In this document: positions 23,902 to 36,870 of the stretch, piece by piece
How positions within the stretch are numbered: position 1 is the first letter of the stretch
Layout of the letters: each line of letters opens with the position of its first letter
Assembly: GCA_026120185.1 (NCBI GenBank)
Contig: JANUWF010001281.1
Span: 620,001 to 684,000, forward strand
DNA length: 64,000 nt
Direction of reading: 5' to 3'
Source: Voacanga thouarsii
Taxonomy: Eukaryota; Streptophyta; Magnoliopsida; Gentianales; Apocynaceae
Made by a program: the position numbers and the translations under genes
Notes under the pieces: generated by a model
Told to the model about the DNA's origin: nothing
What the model saw: the letters and a program-made list of their open reading frames with translations, nothing else
Database searches by the model: none

Positions 23902-23969
23902 AGTTGTTATGGTTTAGTAGTTAGAGCTTTGGAATAATTCCTTGGAGGTCTTGAGTTTAAATTCCATCA
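23902..23969 (+). repeat. tRNA-like A-box/B-box segment in T LTR (copy 1)
   Basis: A-box-like TGGTTTAGTAGTTAGAGC is followed after ~24 bp by B-box-like GAGTTTAAATTCCATC, the spacing of a tRNA gene. The stems are poorly paired and there is no clear anticodon arm, so it is not called a working tRNA. The same module sits at the same place in both other T copies. Confidence 0.55.
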
Positions 23970-25563
23970 TTTGAGTTTTTGCATGATTGAATTTTAGGTT
24001 GTGATAGGAAGGCTATATTTTCGGCCCTTGTATGCTTTAGGGAGGAGTTGGAGTGTTGTCCTAGGGAAGACATGATAGGAATGTTCCAATTCCACTCTTG
24101 TGCCCTACAAAAATTTTTAAGGGATTCATACCCTTCTTGATCTCTAGTTTTCCTTAATTCTTAATCAATTAGGTCGAGTAATTTATCTAAGCCATTTTGT
24201 TTCCAGAAAATTCCAGCAAGGTTCTGTGAGGTTTAGGTTTCGAAAATGGCTATGAATGAGTTATCTTGTGACCGAAATTGGGGAAGAGTTATGGAAGGTT
24301 CCCAAGAAAATTAATCGCCATGGTTGAACCTTCAAAACTCCACCCTAGCTATGTTCGTTTTCTTCATGAAGTAATCTAGAATTTTTCCAGCTTCTTGTTC
24401 AGTCCACGTGTCAAAATTTTTAGCCATCATTCCCTCCCAAATGTTGCAGAAAAATAGCCCTCTTGACCAGCTTGAAGTCTGAAATTATAAGGCCAAAACT
24501 GGACTACACAAATGCTATGCAAACCAGGAAATTTTCTGGACAAATTCGCAACTTTAGTGAACCTAAACCAAGCTGTATTCTTCCAGTTTTTTACCTAGCA
24601 TCTTAGTCACGTTTTTCCTCCATGAAGAAGGATGGAAACCAGCCTTGAAAGACCTCTGAATGCCCCTTCAAATCCTCTACAAATTGACTGAACAATGGCA
24701 GCAAAATTTGCTCAGAAAAATTCCAGCAAACTTGCGAAACTGCTCAAGAATTTTTCTAGCTTTGCCTCTCTTTTAGTCTTGTCCGAAACCTCCACCATTT
24801 TTCTATACAAACTTCCCTTGAACAGCCATGAACTAAGCATCATCATCTTCCCCAACATTCTGCTCGAAAAATAGCTCCATGGCTGCTCCTAAAATCTCTC
24901 CATCAATCACCCCAATCAAGCCATTCATTGAGGTCCAAAATTTCAGCAAAATTTTCCAACAACCTTCCATAGATTAACCTTCAAACAAGCAGAAAAATCC
25001 TTCATCAATGTGCACTATATTTTCGGCCACTCTAAGGCTCATTCAAACATCATTCATCTCAGCAAAAATCACAATAATTCAGTCGGCCATTGAAACTTCC
25101 AAAAGCTCTCCATTAACCAAGATCTTCTTACCATATTTGTTTCCAAAATTGATTCCCTAAAATATTTTTTTAGGATTTCAAACAACCAGCTTTCTTTTTC
25201 CTCTAAAATCAGAAAATTCAACTTCCTAAACCCTCCAAATCAGTCGGCCACTCCTTCCTACACAGAATTTTGGCCAGCCCTCTCCCTATTCTCTCCATTC
25301 TCTCCACACCAAGAACACCTACTAACCCTCTCACGCCTAAGACCACTCCAAACCACTCCAATCTTCTACAAAAACTCCAGATTAAACCAACTCAACCCCT
25401 TGAATCCACTTCTGCAATTTTTAACATCAAACACCAAAATAAAAGTCTCACTTTTGGATAAAAAACCAGAATTTTCTTGAAGGCTCAAGAACACCTTCAA
25501 GGTAAGCATTAACAATCATCTTCATCTTCTTCCATCTTCGACCTTGATGAGTATATGCTAATG

Positions 25564-25569
25564 AACTCT

Positions 25570-25626
<57 letters not shown>
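25564..25626. repeat. (CT)n microsatellite in T LTR
   Basis: A pure CT run of about 31 repeats. The other T copies have shorter runs at the same place (33715-33740 as GA on the plus strand; 51862-51900), so this is a conserved but length-variable tract. Confidence 0.95.
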
Positions 25627-25627
<1 letters not shown>

Positions 25628-27394
25628 ACCGAATGGTTACTTCAACCATGGCCATGTTTCTTTCTTCCTCCATTGGACGGATCAAGTCTCCTAGCGAAAG
25701 GATTCTCTAGAAACATCCCCAAGGTAGTCATCATTCAAGTAAATTTCTTCCATCTTCTCTTTAAACCCTAGAATCATGTCTCTTAGATGTAGTTGGATGA
25801 GGATGGAATATATTTGGAGATTGAGTATGTATTTATATGATGGAGTTGAGATTGAAGCATGAGTGAATATGTTTATATGATGGAGTTGGGATTGATGCAT
25901 GATGATGATTGGTCTTGGTTAGATTATATGATGTTTTAGGGTTTGTTGCATGCCTTATGTCATGAGTAGTATGATTAATCAAGCATGTTAGAGATTATGT
26001 CCCCTTTGGTGAATAGGGTTTATGTTCTTGTATTCTTGTTGAGGCCATGCATATGATTATGTTTAGTGGAGTTGAGATCATATGTTGATAAATTTAGATC
26101 TATGCCTATATTCATGATTTTGATGATTTGATGATTGGTGTAGAGTGTATATTCATGATTATGGTTAGTAATAGAAATTATGATCATGACCTTGTTGTCC
26201 TTAAGCTAATTAAGTTAGCTAATTTTATTTCATCAATAAAAATGATTTATGCTATAATTTCTCCTAGTGATTTCGAAAACCCTAGGAAAATATGGTTTTG
26301 AATAATTATATAAAATAATAATATTTTAGTCAAATAAATGATAGCTTTTGTTAAAGAAATAAAATATATAGATATTATATATAATAATATCATTTAATCA
26401 AGCCTTTTATATAAATAATCATAATAGGTAAAATGTTAATTTTGTAAGTCATATATTCATAAATACTAATAAAATTTATTTATTATCTTTTAATTAAAAC
26501 ATAATGAAATCTACTTATTACTAATTTTGTTTACCAATTATTTTCTAACTACTAGTTATTATAAATCATTATTTTAAATAATACCATCTAGGACCTAAGA
26601 CCCTTCATCAAATAAACTCCAATTTATTTAAAGCAAGATTTAAACCTTCAACTTGTTAGTAGCTATTTCACAAACCCTGGTTATTTTAATAACAAACTAG
26701 ATTTATTTTATAAACTCTTTTTATTTATTATCTAGCTTTAAAGCTTGGGATATTAGGGTCATGATTGTAGTAAGTTGAGCTAGGCTTATTTGTGAAAGTA
26801 AATTGTGGATTGAGTTTAATTACGGCTTATATTTACCCCAGGCGAGGTTAGGTCAGCTTTTGGGATCTCTAATTTATCTCGAACAAAGGATCAGGTAAGC
26901 TCCTGCATAAAACTTGTGGTTGCAAAAAGTTATTATGGCAAGCCAAACTCGAAGTTTGCGAACACTGATTTGGTAAAGGCCATTAGGGACTGTTTCCTTT
27001 CTTGTTTCTGTCAAACCAATTATTTGAAAATCAACAAGCAATTTTATTCAAACACTAAACTGTTTCTAAACTGATTTTGACAAAGACTTTGGAAATCCTT
27101 AATTGCCATCTACAAGTGGTACTATGTTTTATTCATTTTCCCAAGTGGGATATATATATTACATTGAGTACTCAATAAGGGTAGGCTAGTAGTACTTATT
27201 TTGAAGAGCAAGAGTGAGTCTTCTGGTAGGAGGCCACCTCCAGAAGATAAACTCAACTTAGAGAAACGTCAATACTACTTAGTCATATCGGTCCGAGCTA
27301 GCAGTTTTTAGTCATATGGACTGTGTGTTACCGGAGTGGACAACCGGTTTTTTTTGGTGTAGAAAATGAGGAGAATCTTACCCGGTAGGCCAAT

Positions 27395-27755
27395 CACCTA
27401 TCTTTTGTCAGTCTGCACAAAGTGTGGCATTCTGACCGTTGTATGGTTATAGGGCCCAACGTGTGGTAACCCATAGCCGCCCTTTTGAGTGGTTGATTTT
27501 ATTGTACCTGTATGATTGGAAAAGCTAAAACGCCACTCTTGCTTTTGAACATCATTTATTGCTTGCCAGTATTTCACCTACCTTATTGTCAGTCTGCACA
27601 AAGTGTGGCATTCTGACTGTTGTATGGTTGTGGGGCCCAACGTATGGTAACCCATGACCACCTTTTTGAGTGGTTGATTTTATTGAACATGTATGGTTGG
27701 AAAAGCCAAAACACCACTCTTGATTTTGACTATTGTTTATTACTTGCTAGTATTT
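27395..27755 (+). repeat. ~181-bp tandem duplication inside T LTR
   Basis: A block with GTCAGTCTGCACAAAGTG, GGTAACCCAT and GAGTGGTTGATTTTATTG appears twice in tandem, starting near 27395 and 27575. The copies at 32108-35655 and 49954-54233 have it once. The units differ at several positions, so the duplication is not recent. Confidence 0.85.
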
Positions 27756-28560
27756 CTCTTATGAAGATTTTACACTTTGCATTCACGAACTGTTTTCACT
27801 GGACACTCAAAACACACACGGACTTACTGACATTTTTATCTCATCACCCTTGTTACCATGATTTCAGATCAATCCTACTGTGGGGATGAATAGCTAGTTG
27901 TTACCTGCCTTGGAAGATTTTCTTATATTTATTTTGTGTAATGCTTTGGGAGTTGAGAGTGAACAATTTTATTTTGGATTTGTGTTTTGGATTCTTGGAT
28001 TGTAATAAGTTTTAAGTTTAAAGTATTATTTTTATTCTATTATTTTGATTGTATGACCTAGTTATAAAGACCCCTTGTCCTTTGGATGGGGTGACATCCC
28101 CGACTCCGTTGGGCCTAGGTAGTGGGGTGTTACATATTGACCACGAGAGTTAAGTGGACATGGTTCTCGAATCTTTACCTGGCTCATTCACTCAGTTCAA
28201 GTTGAATTACAACATAAACAAATTAAACGTGGGTTTAACTGAGTTGATGAAGGAGCTCTAGGTGACAAAGAAGGTTATGAAGCCACAAGCTAGAGCGATG
28301 ATGGCTTCTTCTTCGAAAACTGGGCCCATGCCCAGAAAGTTCAAGAAGAAGAAAGGAAATGCAGTGCATCAGCCCAAGTCCCAAGCCAAAGATAAATCTA
28401 AGGACAAATGCTTCAAGTGTGGGAAGAAGGGACACTAGAAAAAAGATTATCCAGATCTTCAGGCCAAGAAAAACCCCACAGGTAATGTTCTCTATCTAGA
28501 GTCTATATCAATGGTTGGATCAACTTCTACTTAGATTGTTAATTCAGGAGCCATTGATCA

Positions 28561-31452
28561 TATCTGTAACTCCTTGCAGGGGTTTAGGAAGGTTAGAAGA
28601 CTCCAAAAGGGCGAACATGGACTATGCGTGAGAAATAGAGCATAAGTTTGGGCCCTTGCTATGGGAGAATTGGAACTTACTTTTAATTGTAATAGAAAAT
28701 TTATTTTGAAGGATATTTTATTTGTTTCTGGTTTTAGACAGAATTTGGTTTCAGTTGCAAAACTAATAAATCAAGGATATTCTGTTTCTTTCCATTCTAG
28801 TATTAGTATCAGTAGAAATGAAGAAGTTATATATACTGGACACATGTATGAAAATCTATTCTTCATTAATCCTATTAACAATCAATTGAATAACGCTCAA
28901 TCAGAACCTTTAAATTGGAAGAGAAAGACTAATGTCAATGACTCATATCTTTGACATCTAAGATTGGGTCATATTAACTCAACCAGGATTCAGAGGTTAA
29001 TCCATGATGGGCCTTTAGGCTCATTAAGATTGGAAAGTTGGCCTTAGTGTGAATCATATCTTATGGGAAAAATGACCAAAAGGTCATTTACCTAAAAGGT
29101 GGATAGAGCCAAAGAAGCATTGAGTCTTATTCACACTGATGCGTGTGGTCTTTTGTCTACGCCAACGAGAGGGGGGTTTGAGTACTTCATCACTTTCATA
29201 GATGATTGTACAATGTATGGTTACGTTTATCTGATAAGACGAAAGTCTAACTCTTTTGATAAGTTCAAAGAGTTTAAGGCTAAGGTGGAGCATCGAATAG
29301 GTAAGCTAATCAAGACCTTACGATCGGATCGTGGTAGAGAATACTTCCTTGGTGAATTCAATGACTATATGGTATATCATGGGATAGTATCCCAACACTC
29401 TGTGCCGGGGACTCCCTAGCAGAATGGAGTAGCTGAGAGAAAGAATAGGACATTAATGGAAATGGTTCAAAGTATGATGTCTCATGCTACTCTTCCAGTA
29501 TCTTTTGGAGATATGCCCTAGAAACAACGACATATATTCTGAATTTGGTGCCTTCCAAGTCAATACCTAGAACTCCCTATGAGATGTGGACTGGGCATAA
29601 GCCAAGTCTAAATCATCTCAAGATATGGGATTGTCCACCTTATGTACCGATCAAGGAAGATAAGTTAGAACCAAGACCAGAATTATGCTATTTTATAGGG
29701 TATCCAAAAGGTACAAATGGTGGTTACTTTTATCATCCCAATGAGTAGAAAGCACTCATGAGTACTAATGCTAGATACTTGGAGGATGAACAAATTACAT
29801 CCACTAAAGGTTCAACAAAGTTGGAACTTGAAAAAAGTTATTTTCTAAATCAACTTCTCCTAACCCGATTATAGAACAAGAAGAGGCATGGCCTCAGGAA
29901 CCTATACAATTGGAGCCTTATCGTAGTGGAAGGATATCTAGAGTTCCAAAAAGATGGACTAGAGAAGCTTTTGACCTAGTCTCTGACCATCATGAACAAG
30001 ATCCCACTAGATACGAGGAAGCTATTGCTGAAGCCGATGCAGACCTATGGCATGAAGCAATAAAAGTCGAGATTGATATCTACATATTTCAATTAAGTTT
30101 GGGATCTTGTAGCTTCACCTGAAGGGATAAAAATCCATTGAGTGTAAGTGGGTTTACAAGAGGAAGAAGGGAACGGATGGGAAGGTGGAAACCTTCAAAG
30201 CTAGGTTTGTGACGAAATGTTATACTCAGAAAGAAGGGATTGACTATGAGGAAACTTTTTCCCCGGTAGCCATGCTTAAGTCCATCCGTATCCTCCTTGC
30301 CATTGCATGTCATTATGACTACGAGATATGGCAAATGGATGTCAAGACGGCATTTTTAAATGATCATCTTAGTGAAGACATCTATATGTCCCAACCAAAA
30401 GGCTTTATTGCTAAAAGCAAAGAACATATAGTTTGTAAGCTTAAAAGATCCATTTATAGTCTTAAGTAGGCATCTAGAGCATGGAACATTCGTTTCGATG
30501 AGACTGTAAAGTCTTATGGTTTCATTCAAAATGAGGATAAACCATGTGTGTATAGGAAATTAGAAGGCATAAATGTGGTTTTTCTTGTCCTATATGTGGA
30601 TGACATTCTACTTATTGGAAATGATGTAGGAACACTATCATCTACTAAGATTTGGCTATTGAGTCAATTTAGTATGAAGGACTAAGGTGAAGCCAATTAC
30701 ATTCTAGGAATAAAGCTTCTTAGAAATAGAAAGTAGAGAGTGTTAGATCTATCCCAAACTACATACATTGAGAAAATGTTGGCCAAGTACAGCATGAACT
30801 CTTGCAAAGGGGCATTGATCCCTTGTAGATATGGGTTGTCTTTTTCTTCGAATGACTGTCCAAAGTCTCAAGAAGAAAAAGATAGGATGAGTAGGATTCC
30901 TTATGCTTTGGCTGTAGAAAGTCTCATGTATGCCATGTTGTGTACTAGTCCAGATATCTGCTTTACCACAGGCTTAGTCAGTAGATATCAGTCAAATCTC
31001 AGGGAGGTTCATTGGCAAGTTGTAAAGCATATTCTTAAGCATCTCAAAGGTAAGAGAGATTATATGCTGGCTTACAGGGCCGATGACTTAGTTCTTACAA
31101 GATACACAGACTTAAACTTCTAAGCGAATAATGATGAGAGAAAATCCACTAGTGGATATGTCTTCACCTTGTCTGAAGGAGCCATTTCATGGAGGAATAT
31201 CAAGCAATCCTGTATTACTGATTTAACTATGGAAGCTGAGTATGTGGCAATTTCGGAGGCATCTAAGGAAGCAGTTTAGCTCCGAAAGTTCCTTTTGAAA
31301 CTTGGAGTAATGCCACACATGGACAAAACCGATTGTGATGTATTACGACAACACTGGTACAGTCTCACAATCTAAAAAACCAAGGAACCACAAAAATGGG
31401 AAGCACATAGAGAGAAAGTACCACCTAATTCGGAATTTCATCTAGAGACGGG
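28561..31452 (+). pseudogene. pol: pol of copia B (protease to RNase H), upstream part
   Basis: Order: a protease remnant, where 'IVNSGAIDHICNS' near 28535-28580 replaces the Asp-Thr/Ser-Gly box so the catalytic Asp reads Asn; a GAG-pre-integrase segment ('HLRLGHINSTRIQRL'); an integrase core at 29099-29419 ('GGFEYFITFIDDCTMYGYVYL', 'TLRSDRGREY'); then RT from 30130 with 'YEETFSPVAMLKSIRILLAIA' and an intact YVDD at 30593-30604. RNase H ends at 31452 where a family C LTR is inserted. More than ten in-frame stops, mostly TAG, inactivate it. Confidence 0.85.
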
Positions 31453-32107
31453 TGTTAGTGTTGTGCCCTAGAGGCAATCACTTATACATTGTATATGACA
31501 CATTTTATTTTAATAAAAGGTATTATTTATCTTACAGTTTCTTTTGTTTACTTTAAGTAATATAACTATTCGATAAAGTCCATAGTACAACACTGTGTTA
31601 AGAAAACCATGATAGAGATCATGATATGAGATTCCTACTACATTGGATGGTGTTAGTACTTAAATAGTCCCTAGTCATAGTATTAATGAGACAGAACATC
31701 ATTAATGCGTTAAGACTAGTATGTGTTAGACTTCCTAATTTGATCAGGCAGTGGTTCTCATAACCGTGAGTATTGAGATACTCAAAGTTAACACATGGAT
31801 GCTTCTTAATGAAACAAGTTCATTGGATGACCTAGCTTTGAGATAATCACATGGATAACTATTTAGTGCCAGTGATATAATCTCAATATAGCAAATGTGC
31901 AAATATTCTTAGACTTGAGAACTCCAAGGTACTTTATTTGCTAAGCTTTGTACTTTGATTCTAATCTCTGGAGCACGATCGAGGGCCACCTATGGGATGG
32001 ATATTGGGTACATTGTGAAGTAAACAAAAGTAGTTGAGAAGGTCAATAAAGGATTCACCACTCCTAATAGTATGAGCAAATATCTCACGGCCACTTGTAG
32101 GAATTAC

Positions 32108-35100
32108 TGTAACACCCCACAGCCTAGGCCCAATAAAGCCGGAGATGTCGCCCCGTCTAAAGGATAAAAGGGTCTTTATAACTAGGTCACACAACAAAAA
32201 TATAACAATACATTGAAATTAAAACTTATTACAACCCAAAAATTCATGAACGAATCCAAAATAAATTGTTTACTCTCATCTCTCAAAGTATTACATAAAA
32301 GAAATAACATAATATCTTCCAAAGTAGGCAACAACTAGCTACTCATCTCCATAGCAGGATCGACCTGAAATCATGGCAAAAAGAGTGATGAGATAAAAAT
32401 CTCAGTAAGTCCGTGTATGCTTTGAGTGTTCAGGTAAAACAGTTCGTGTATGCAAGTTGTAAACATTTCATAAGAGAGTTCTAGCAAGCAAGAAATAAGG
32501 ATCAAAATAAAGAGTGGTGTTTTCCTCCTTTCAAACCACACAAGTGCACAATAAAACCAACCACTCAAATGGGCGGCCAAGGGTTAGCACACATTGGGCC
32601 CTAAGACCGTATAATGATCAGAATGCCACACATTATGCAGACTGACAAGAGGTAGGTGATCGGCCTACTAGGTAAGATACTCCTCCTTCTATGTAAGTTT
32701 AAATCTTATTATAAATAAACTAGGGTTTATTTGATGAAAGGTCTTAGGTCCTAGATGATAACATTTAAAAATAATAATCTATTAATAATTAATAGTTAGA
32801 AAATAATTGGTAAATAAAATTATTAGTAAGTAAATTTTAATATGTTTTTTATTAATAAATAAATTTTATTAGTATTTATGAATATATGACTTACAAGATT
32901 AATATTTTACCTATCATGATTATTTATATAACAGGCTTTATTTAATATTGTTATTATATATAATATTTATATATTTTATTTATAATAAAGGACATCAGGC
33001 ATTTGGCTAAAATATCATTATTTCATATATCAATCCAATTCCAAATCTTTCTAGGGTTTTGAAATCTTTAGAAGAAAATATATAGTATTAATTTTTATTA
33101 ATGAAATAAAATTGGCTAACTTAAATAGCTTAGGAACAACAAGGTCATGATCATAATTCCTATTGCTAACCATAATCATGAACATACACTCTACACCAAT
33201 CAACAAACCATCCAAATCATGAACAAAAGCATAGATCCATATCTACCAACACATGATCCACACTCCACTAAACATAATCATATTCATGGCTTCAACAAGG
33301 ATACAAGAACATAAAACCCTATTCACCAAAGGTGACATAATATCTATCATACTTAATCATCCACACTAACTCACGACATGAAGATCATGCAACAAACCCT
33401 AAAACATCATAAAACTCAACCAAGACAAATCATTCTCATGCATCAATCCCAACTCCATCACATAAACACATTTATCCTCATACTTCAATCCCAACTCCAT
33501 CATATAAACACATGCTTAATCTCCAACCATAATCCATCCTTTTCCAACAACATCCAAAAGACATGAATCTAGAATTTAAAGAGAAGATTGAAGAGGCTTA
33601 CTTGAATGATGACTACCTTGAAGAAGTCCCAAGAGGATCCTCTCGCTTGGAAGGCTTGATCCGTCCAAGAAGGAAGAAGGAAAATGGCCATGGTTGGAGT
33701 AACCATTTCGGTCGAGAGAGAGAGAGAGAGAAAGAGAGAGTTTATTAGTATATTCCATTAAAGGTTGAAGATGAAGGAAGTTGAACATAATCGTTCATGC
33801 TTACCTTGAGAGTGTTCTTGAGTCTTCAAGAAAATTCTGATTTTTTTTTTTTATCCAAAAATGGAACCTTGATTTCAGTATTTGATGTTATAAATTGTAG
33901 AAATGGATTCTAGAGAATGAGTAGATGTGATCTGGAGTTTTTGGAGAAGATTGAAGGTGTTTAGAGAGGTCTTAGGCTTGGAGAATGGTGGTGTGTGTTC
34001 TTGGTGTTCTTGGAGGGTTGGAGAGAATGGAGGAGAGCTGGACGAAATTCTGCGAAATGATGTTGGTCGAATGGCTAGAGAAATTCTGGTGATTGAATTT
34101 TCAGATTTGGAAGAAGAAGGAAAGCTGGTTGTTTGAATTTCAAAATGAGTAATTTAGGGGGTGAATTATGGTAGCAAATATGATAAGAATACCTTGGTTG
34201 ATGGAGATCTTTGGGAGCTTCAATGGCCGACTGGTCTGGCTGGGATTTTGCTGAGATGAATGATGTTTGAATAGGTTATAGAATGGCTAAAATTCAGAGG
34301 ATAAGTGTGGAAGATTTTTCTAGTTGTTTGAAGCTGAATCCATGGAGGTTTTCATGGAGTAATTTGCTGGAATTTTGGATTCCAATTGAAGGTTTGATTA
34401 AAGTGATTGATGGAGTAATTTAAGGGGTAGCCATGGAGCTTCATTCGAGCAGACCAATGGAGGAGATGATGAAGTTCAGTTCATGGCTGACTAAGGTTGG
34501 TTTCATAGAAAATTGGAGTGAGTTTCGGACAAGGTTGAAGGGAAAAAAAAACAAGGCTGGAAATTCTATTTGTTCATTCAAGAGGTTTGCTGGAATTTTT
34601 GTGCAGATTTTTCTTCCATATTCCAGCCGACTTGCAGAAGGTTTGAAGGGGTATTGGAGGGTTCTTTAAGGCTGGTTTCCAGCCTTCTTTATGGAGGAAA
34701 GACAGGGTTGAATTGCTGGTTGGAAAGGTGGAGGAAACAGCTTGGTTCTTGGCCTACCAAGTTGCGAAAACTGCCAAGGAATTTTCCTGGTTTGCACAGC
34801 TTTTGTGCAGTCCAGTTTTTTGCCAAAGTTTTCAATCTTCAAGCTGAGTAAATTGACTATTTTTCTGGTAGCACTTGAGAGGGAAAGATGGCTGAAATTT
34901 TTGAAAGCTAGACTGAGTAAGAAGCTGGAAAAATTTTCAGTTTGCTACAAGAAGAAGATGATCACTCATAGTATGGAGGTTAAAGGTTCAACCATGGAGG
35001 TTAATTCTCTTGGGAACCTTCAAAAACTCCTTCCCCATTTTCAGTTAAAATTCCCTCCTCCAAGAGGCATTTTCGAAGCTCCAAAATCACAGAACCTTGC

Positions 35101-35655
35101 TGAAATTTTCTGAAAATAAGAATGACTTGGATAAATTGAGCAACTTAATTGATCAAGAATTAAGGTAAGCTAGAGAGCAAAAAGGGTATGAATCCCTTAA
35201 GAATTTTTGTAGGGCACAAGAATGAGATTAGGTCATTCCTTTCATGCCTCCCCTAGGACAACACTCCTACTCCTCCCTATGGCAAGCAAGGGCCGAAAAT
35301 AGTCTACTTATCTAAAATAAAATTTAATCATGCTAAAACTCAAATGATGGAATTTGAACTCAAGACCTCAAGGATTTATTCCAAAGCTCTAACCACTAAA
35401 CCACAACAACTCTTGTTCTTATTTTCTCTCCCAAATATTTTTCCTATTTAATCTTCAAGCTATCTCTCTATTTCCACCTCAAGCAAAATTACAATTTTGC
35501 CCTTCCTACTCAACAAGCACAATTAAGCCTTCTAGACTATAAATCACAATTCCAAAACATATAAAATCATTTACAAATATATTTATGCATGCAAGAAAAT
35601 ATGATATGCATCCCGACTCCCTTACTCTAGGGTTGGTTTTAGTTGGGGTTTCACA
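32108..35655 (-). mobile_element. T-family solo LTR nested in family C LTR
   Basis: On the plus strand it runs TGTAACACCCC.. to ..GGGGTTTCACA with perfect ATTAC duplications at 32103-32107 and 35656-35660, the clearest target duplication in this nest. At 3548 bp it is ~0.8 kb shorter than its relatives. Comparison with 26650-27360 shows a single deletion whose junction is near 32697 on the plus strand. Short ORFs within are chance. Confidence 0.9.
35346..35411 (-). repeat. tRNA-like A-box/B-box segment in T LTR (copy 2)
   Basis: On the minus strand: TGGTTTAGTGGTTAGAGC, then GAGTTCAAATTCCATC after tRNA-like spacing. This copy has a better A-box than copy 1. Confidence 0.55.
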
Positions 35656-36718
35656 ATTACTACTCAGAAAGTCCTTGGCCAAGGCGATTGTGTATTGGAA
35701 ACAGTTCCAATTGATACACATCTAGAGTAGTGGGTTCTTGGTACAAGTACTATTGTATTTGGGCCAGAATTAATTCTGGAGGAAGTTGGTACTAATTTCG
35801 TATTCCTAACCGAATGAGATATTGTATGGTGAAAAGAGTTAATTGCACTAAAGTTTGTTATTGAAGGGTTCATGTCAAGCCACTTGACTTCCTGGACTCT
35901 TCGGTGGTCATGATGTGTTGCTAGATACCGCTCATGATTTGGGAATATGGGTTTGTTAATTGATGAATTAATAAACCAATCCTGATTAGAATTAATAGGA
36001 TTAATTCTAATTAATTATGGATTATTAATCTTAAAGACGTTTGGATTAATTCTTGTTCACTACCAATTGATTGGGAAACCTAATAGGTCACACATAATAG
36101 AGGATTATATACTCAAGATGTTATTTGATAATATAGTGGGGTTGATTGAGAGAAAGAGAAGTTGTAGTGGACAAATTATAATTAGTTATAATTTGTGGTC
36201 TAAGTTGTAATTATGAGAACTTGATGTTTCCAATTACAATTAGGGAATTCTAATAGGATTAGAATTCTCAATTTTAGCAGGATTTTTTTGTGTGATATAA
36301 TGGATACACACGAAACCCTAGCTGAATGTGATTGTCACGCCACACAACTAAGACACACAATCTTCTCCCTCTCTCTCGATTTTCTTGAGAAACAACCCTA
36401 GCCGCCATCTTGTTTTTGCTAGCACAAGAAAGTTTGGTGCCAAAGTATTCCTCTGTGTGGATTACTGTTAAAGATAATCACATACTGTGATTCTAGTAGT
36501 TAGACGTTCAACTCACGTGGAGGTTGATCACGAGGATTACTGGATCGCTCCTCGACTTGAAAAAGAAATTTTGTTCTTCGGACGATCAAACAAAGGTAAA
36601 AAAATGGCTACCTTTATTATCTTTATGTCTTGTTTTCCACATATAGGCGGGTCTTGGGATGGTATCTCGTTTATTTTTTCGCTACGCCATATAGGATACG
36701 AGCTTGAGATACCCAACA

Positions 36719-36845
36719 ACAGGAAGTCGTAGTGGAACAGATTGCCTCAGAGAATAATCTAGCAAATCCTTTCACCAAGCCTTTGACGGAGAGAGTCTTT
36801 GGAAGATACTTAGATGCCATAAAGGTGGGCATCTATGGACTTACT
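36719..36845 (+). pseudogene. pol: C-terminal end of copia B RNase H
   Basis: The frame continues from before the inserted LTR: VVVEQIASENNLANPFTKPL, then 'RVFGRYLDAIKVGIYGL' and stop. This is the usual pol terminus just before the polypurine tract in copia elements. Confidence 0.85.
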
Positions 36846-36858
36846 TAGTCTTAGAGTG

Positions 36859-36869
36859 CAAGTGGGAGA
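36859..36869 (+). promoter_or_regulatory. Polypurine tract of copia B
   Basis: CAAGTGGGAGA directly precedes the LTR start. It is the standard copia plus-strand primer. Confidence 0.85.
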
Positions 36870-36870
36870 T

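Larger units (their letters stand above)
23657..28134 (+). mobile_element. T-family gypsy-like solo LTR inserted in gag
   Basis: About 4.48 kb, starting TGAAACCCCAG (23659) and ending GGGGTGTTACA. It is flanked by TATTA and TATTG, an imperfect 5-bp duplication; two bases of uncertain origin sit at 23657-23658. No RT, integrase or gag motif lies inside, and the ends are not repeated internally, so it behaves as a single very long LTR. Two homologous copies are at 32108-35655 (minus) and 49954-54233 (plus). GTTACA/TGTAACACCC ends and great length fit Del/Tekay-type chromovirus LTRs; this is inference. Confidence 0.8.
23197..28560 (+). pseudogene. gag: gag of copia B, split by a T-family LTR
   Basis: The start is ATG 23197 (MVRGGSFSSLVV..). 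The N part (23197-23656) shows the UBN2-type gag pattern, with 'NKLTGLNYVD' and 'ARCYMLASMSNVLQ'. It resumes at 28135 after the insertion with 'DMVLESLPGSFTQFKLNYN', then a basic linker and a zinc knuckle CFKCGKKGH at about 28410-28437 whose last Cys is replaced by Tyr. Stops occur in both halves. Joined, it would be of usual copia gag length (about 250-300 residues). Confidence 0.8.
31453..36718 (+). mobile_element. Solo LTR of copia family C in RNase H of copia B, itself interrupted
   Basis: Starts TGTTAGTGTTGTGCCC and ends TACCCAACA. The flanks ACGGG and ACAGG form a one-mismatch 5-bp duplication. The RNase H reading frame resumes right after it (RQEVVVEQIASENN). The LTR is split at 32108-35655 by a T LTR. 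Without that insert it is about 1.7 kb, the normal size of this LTR. Confidence 0.9.

Noticed and set aside
23902..23969. Functional tRNA gene
   Set aside because: Only A- and B-box-like motifs are good; acceptor and anticodon stems do not pair well and no anticodon can be assigned. All copies are in LTRs.
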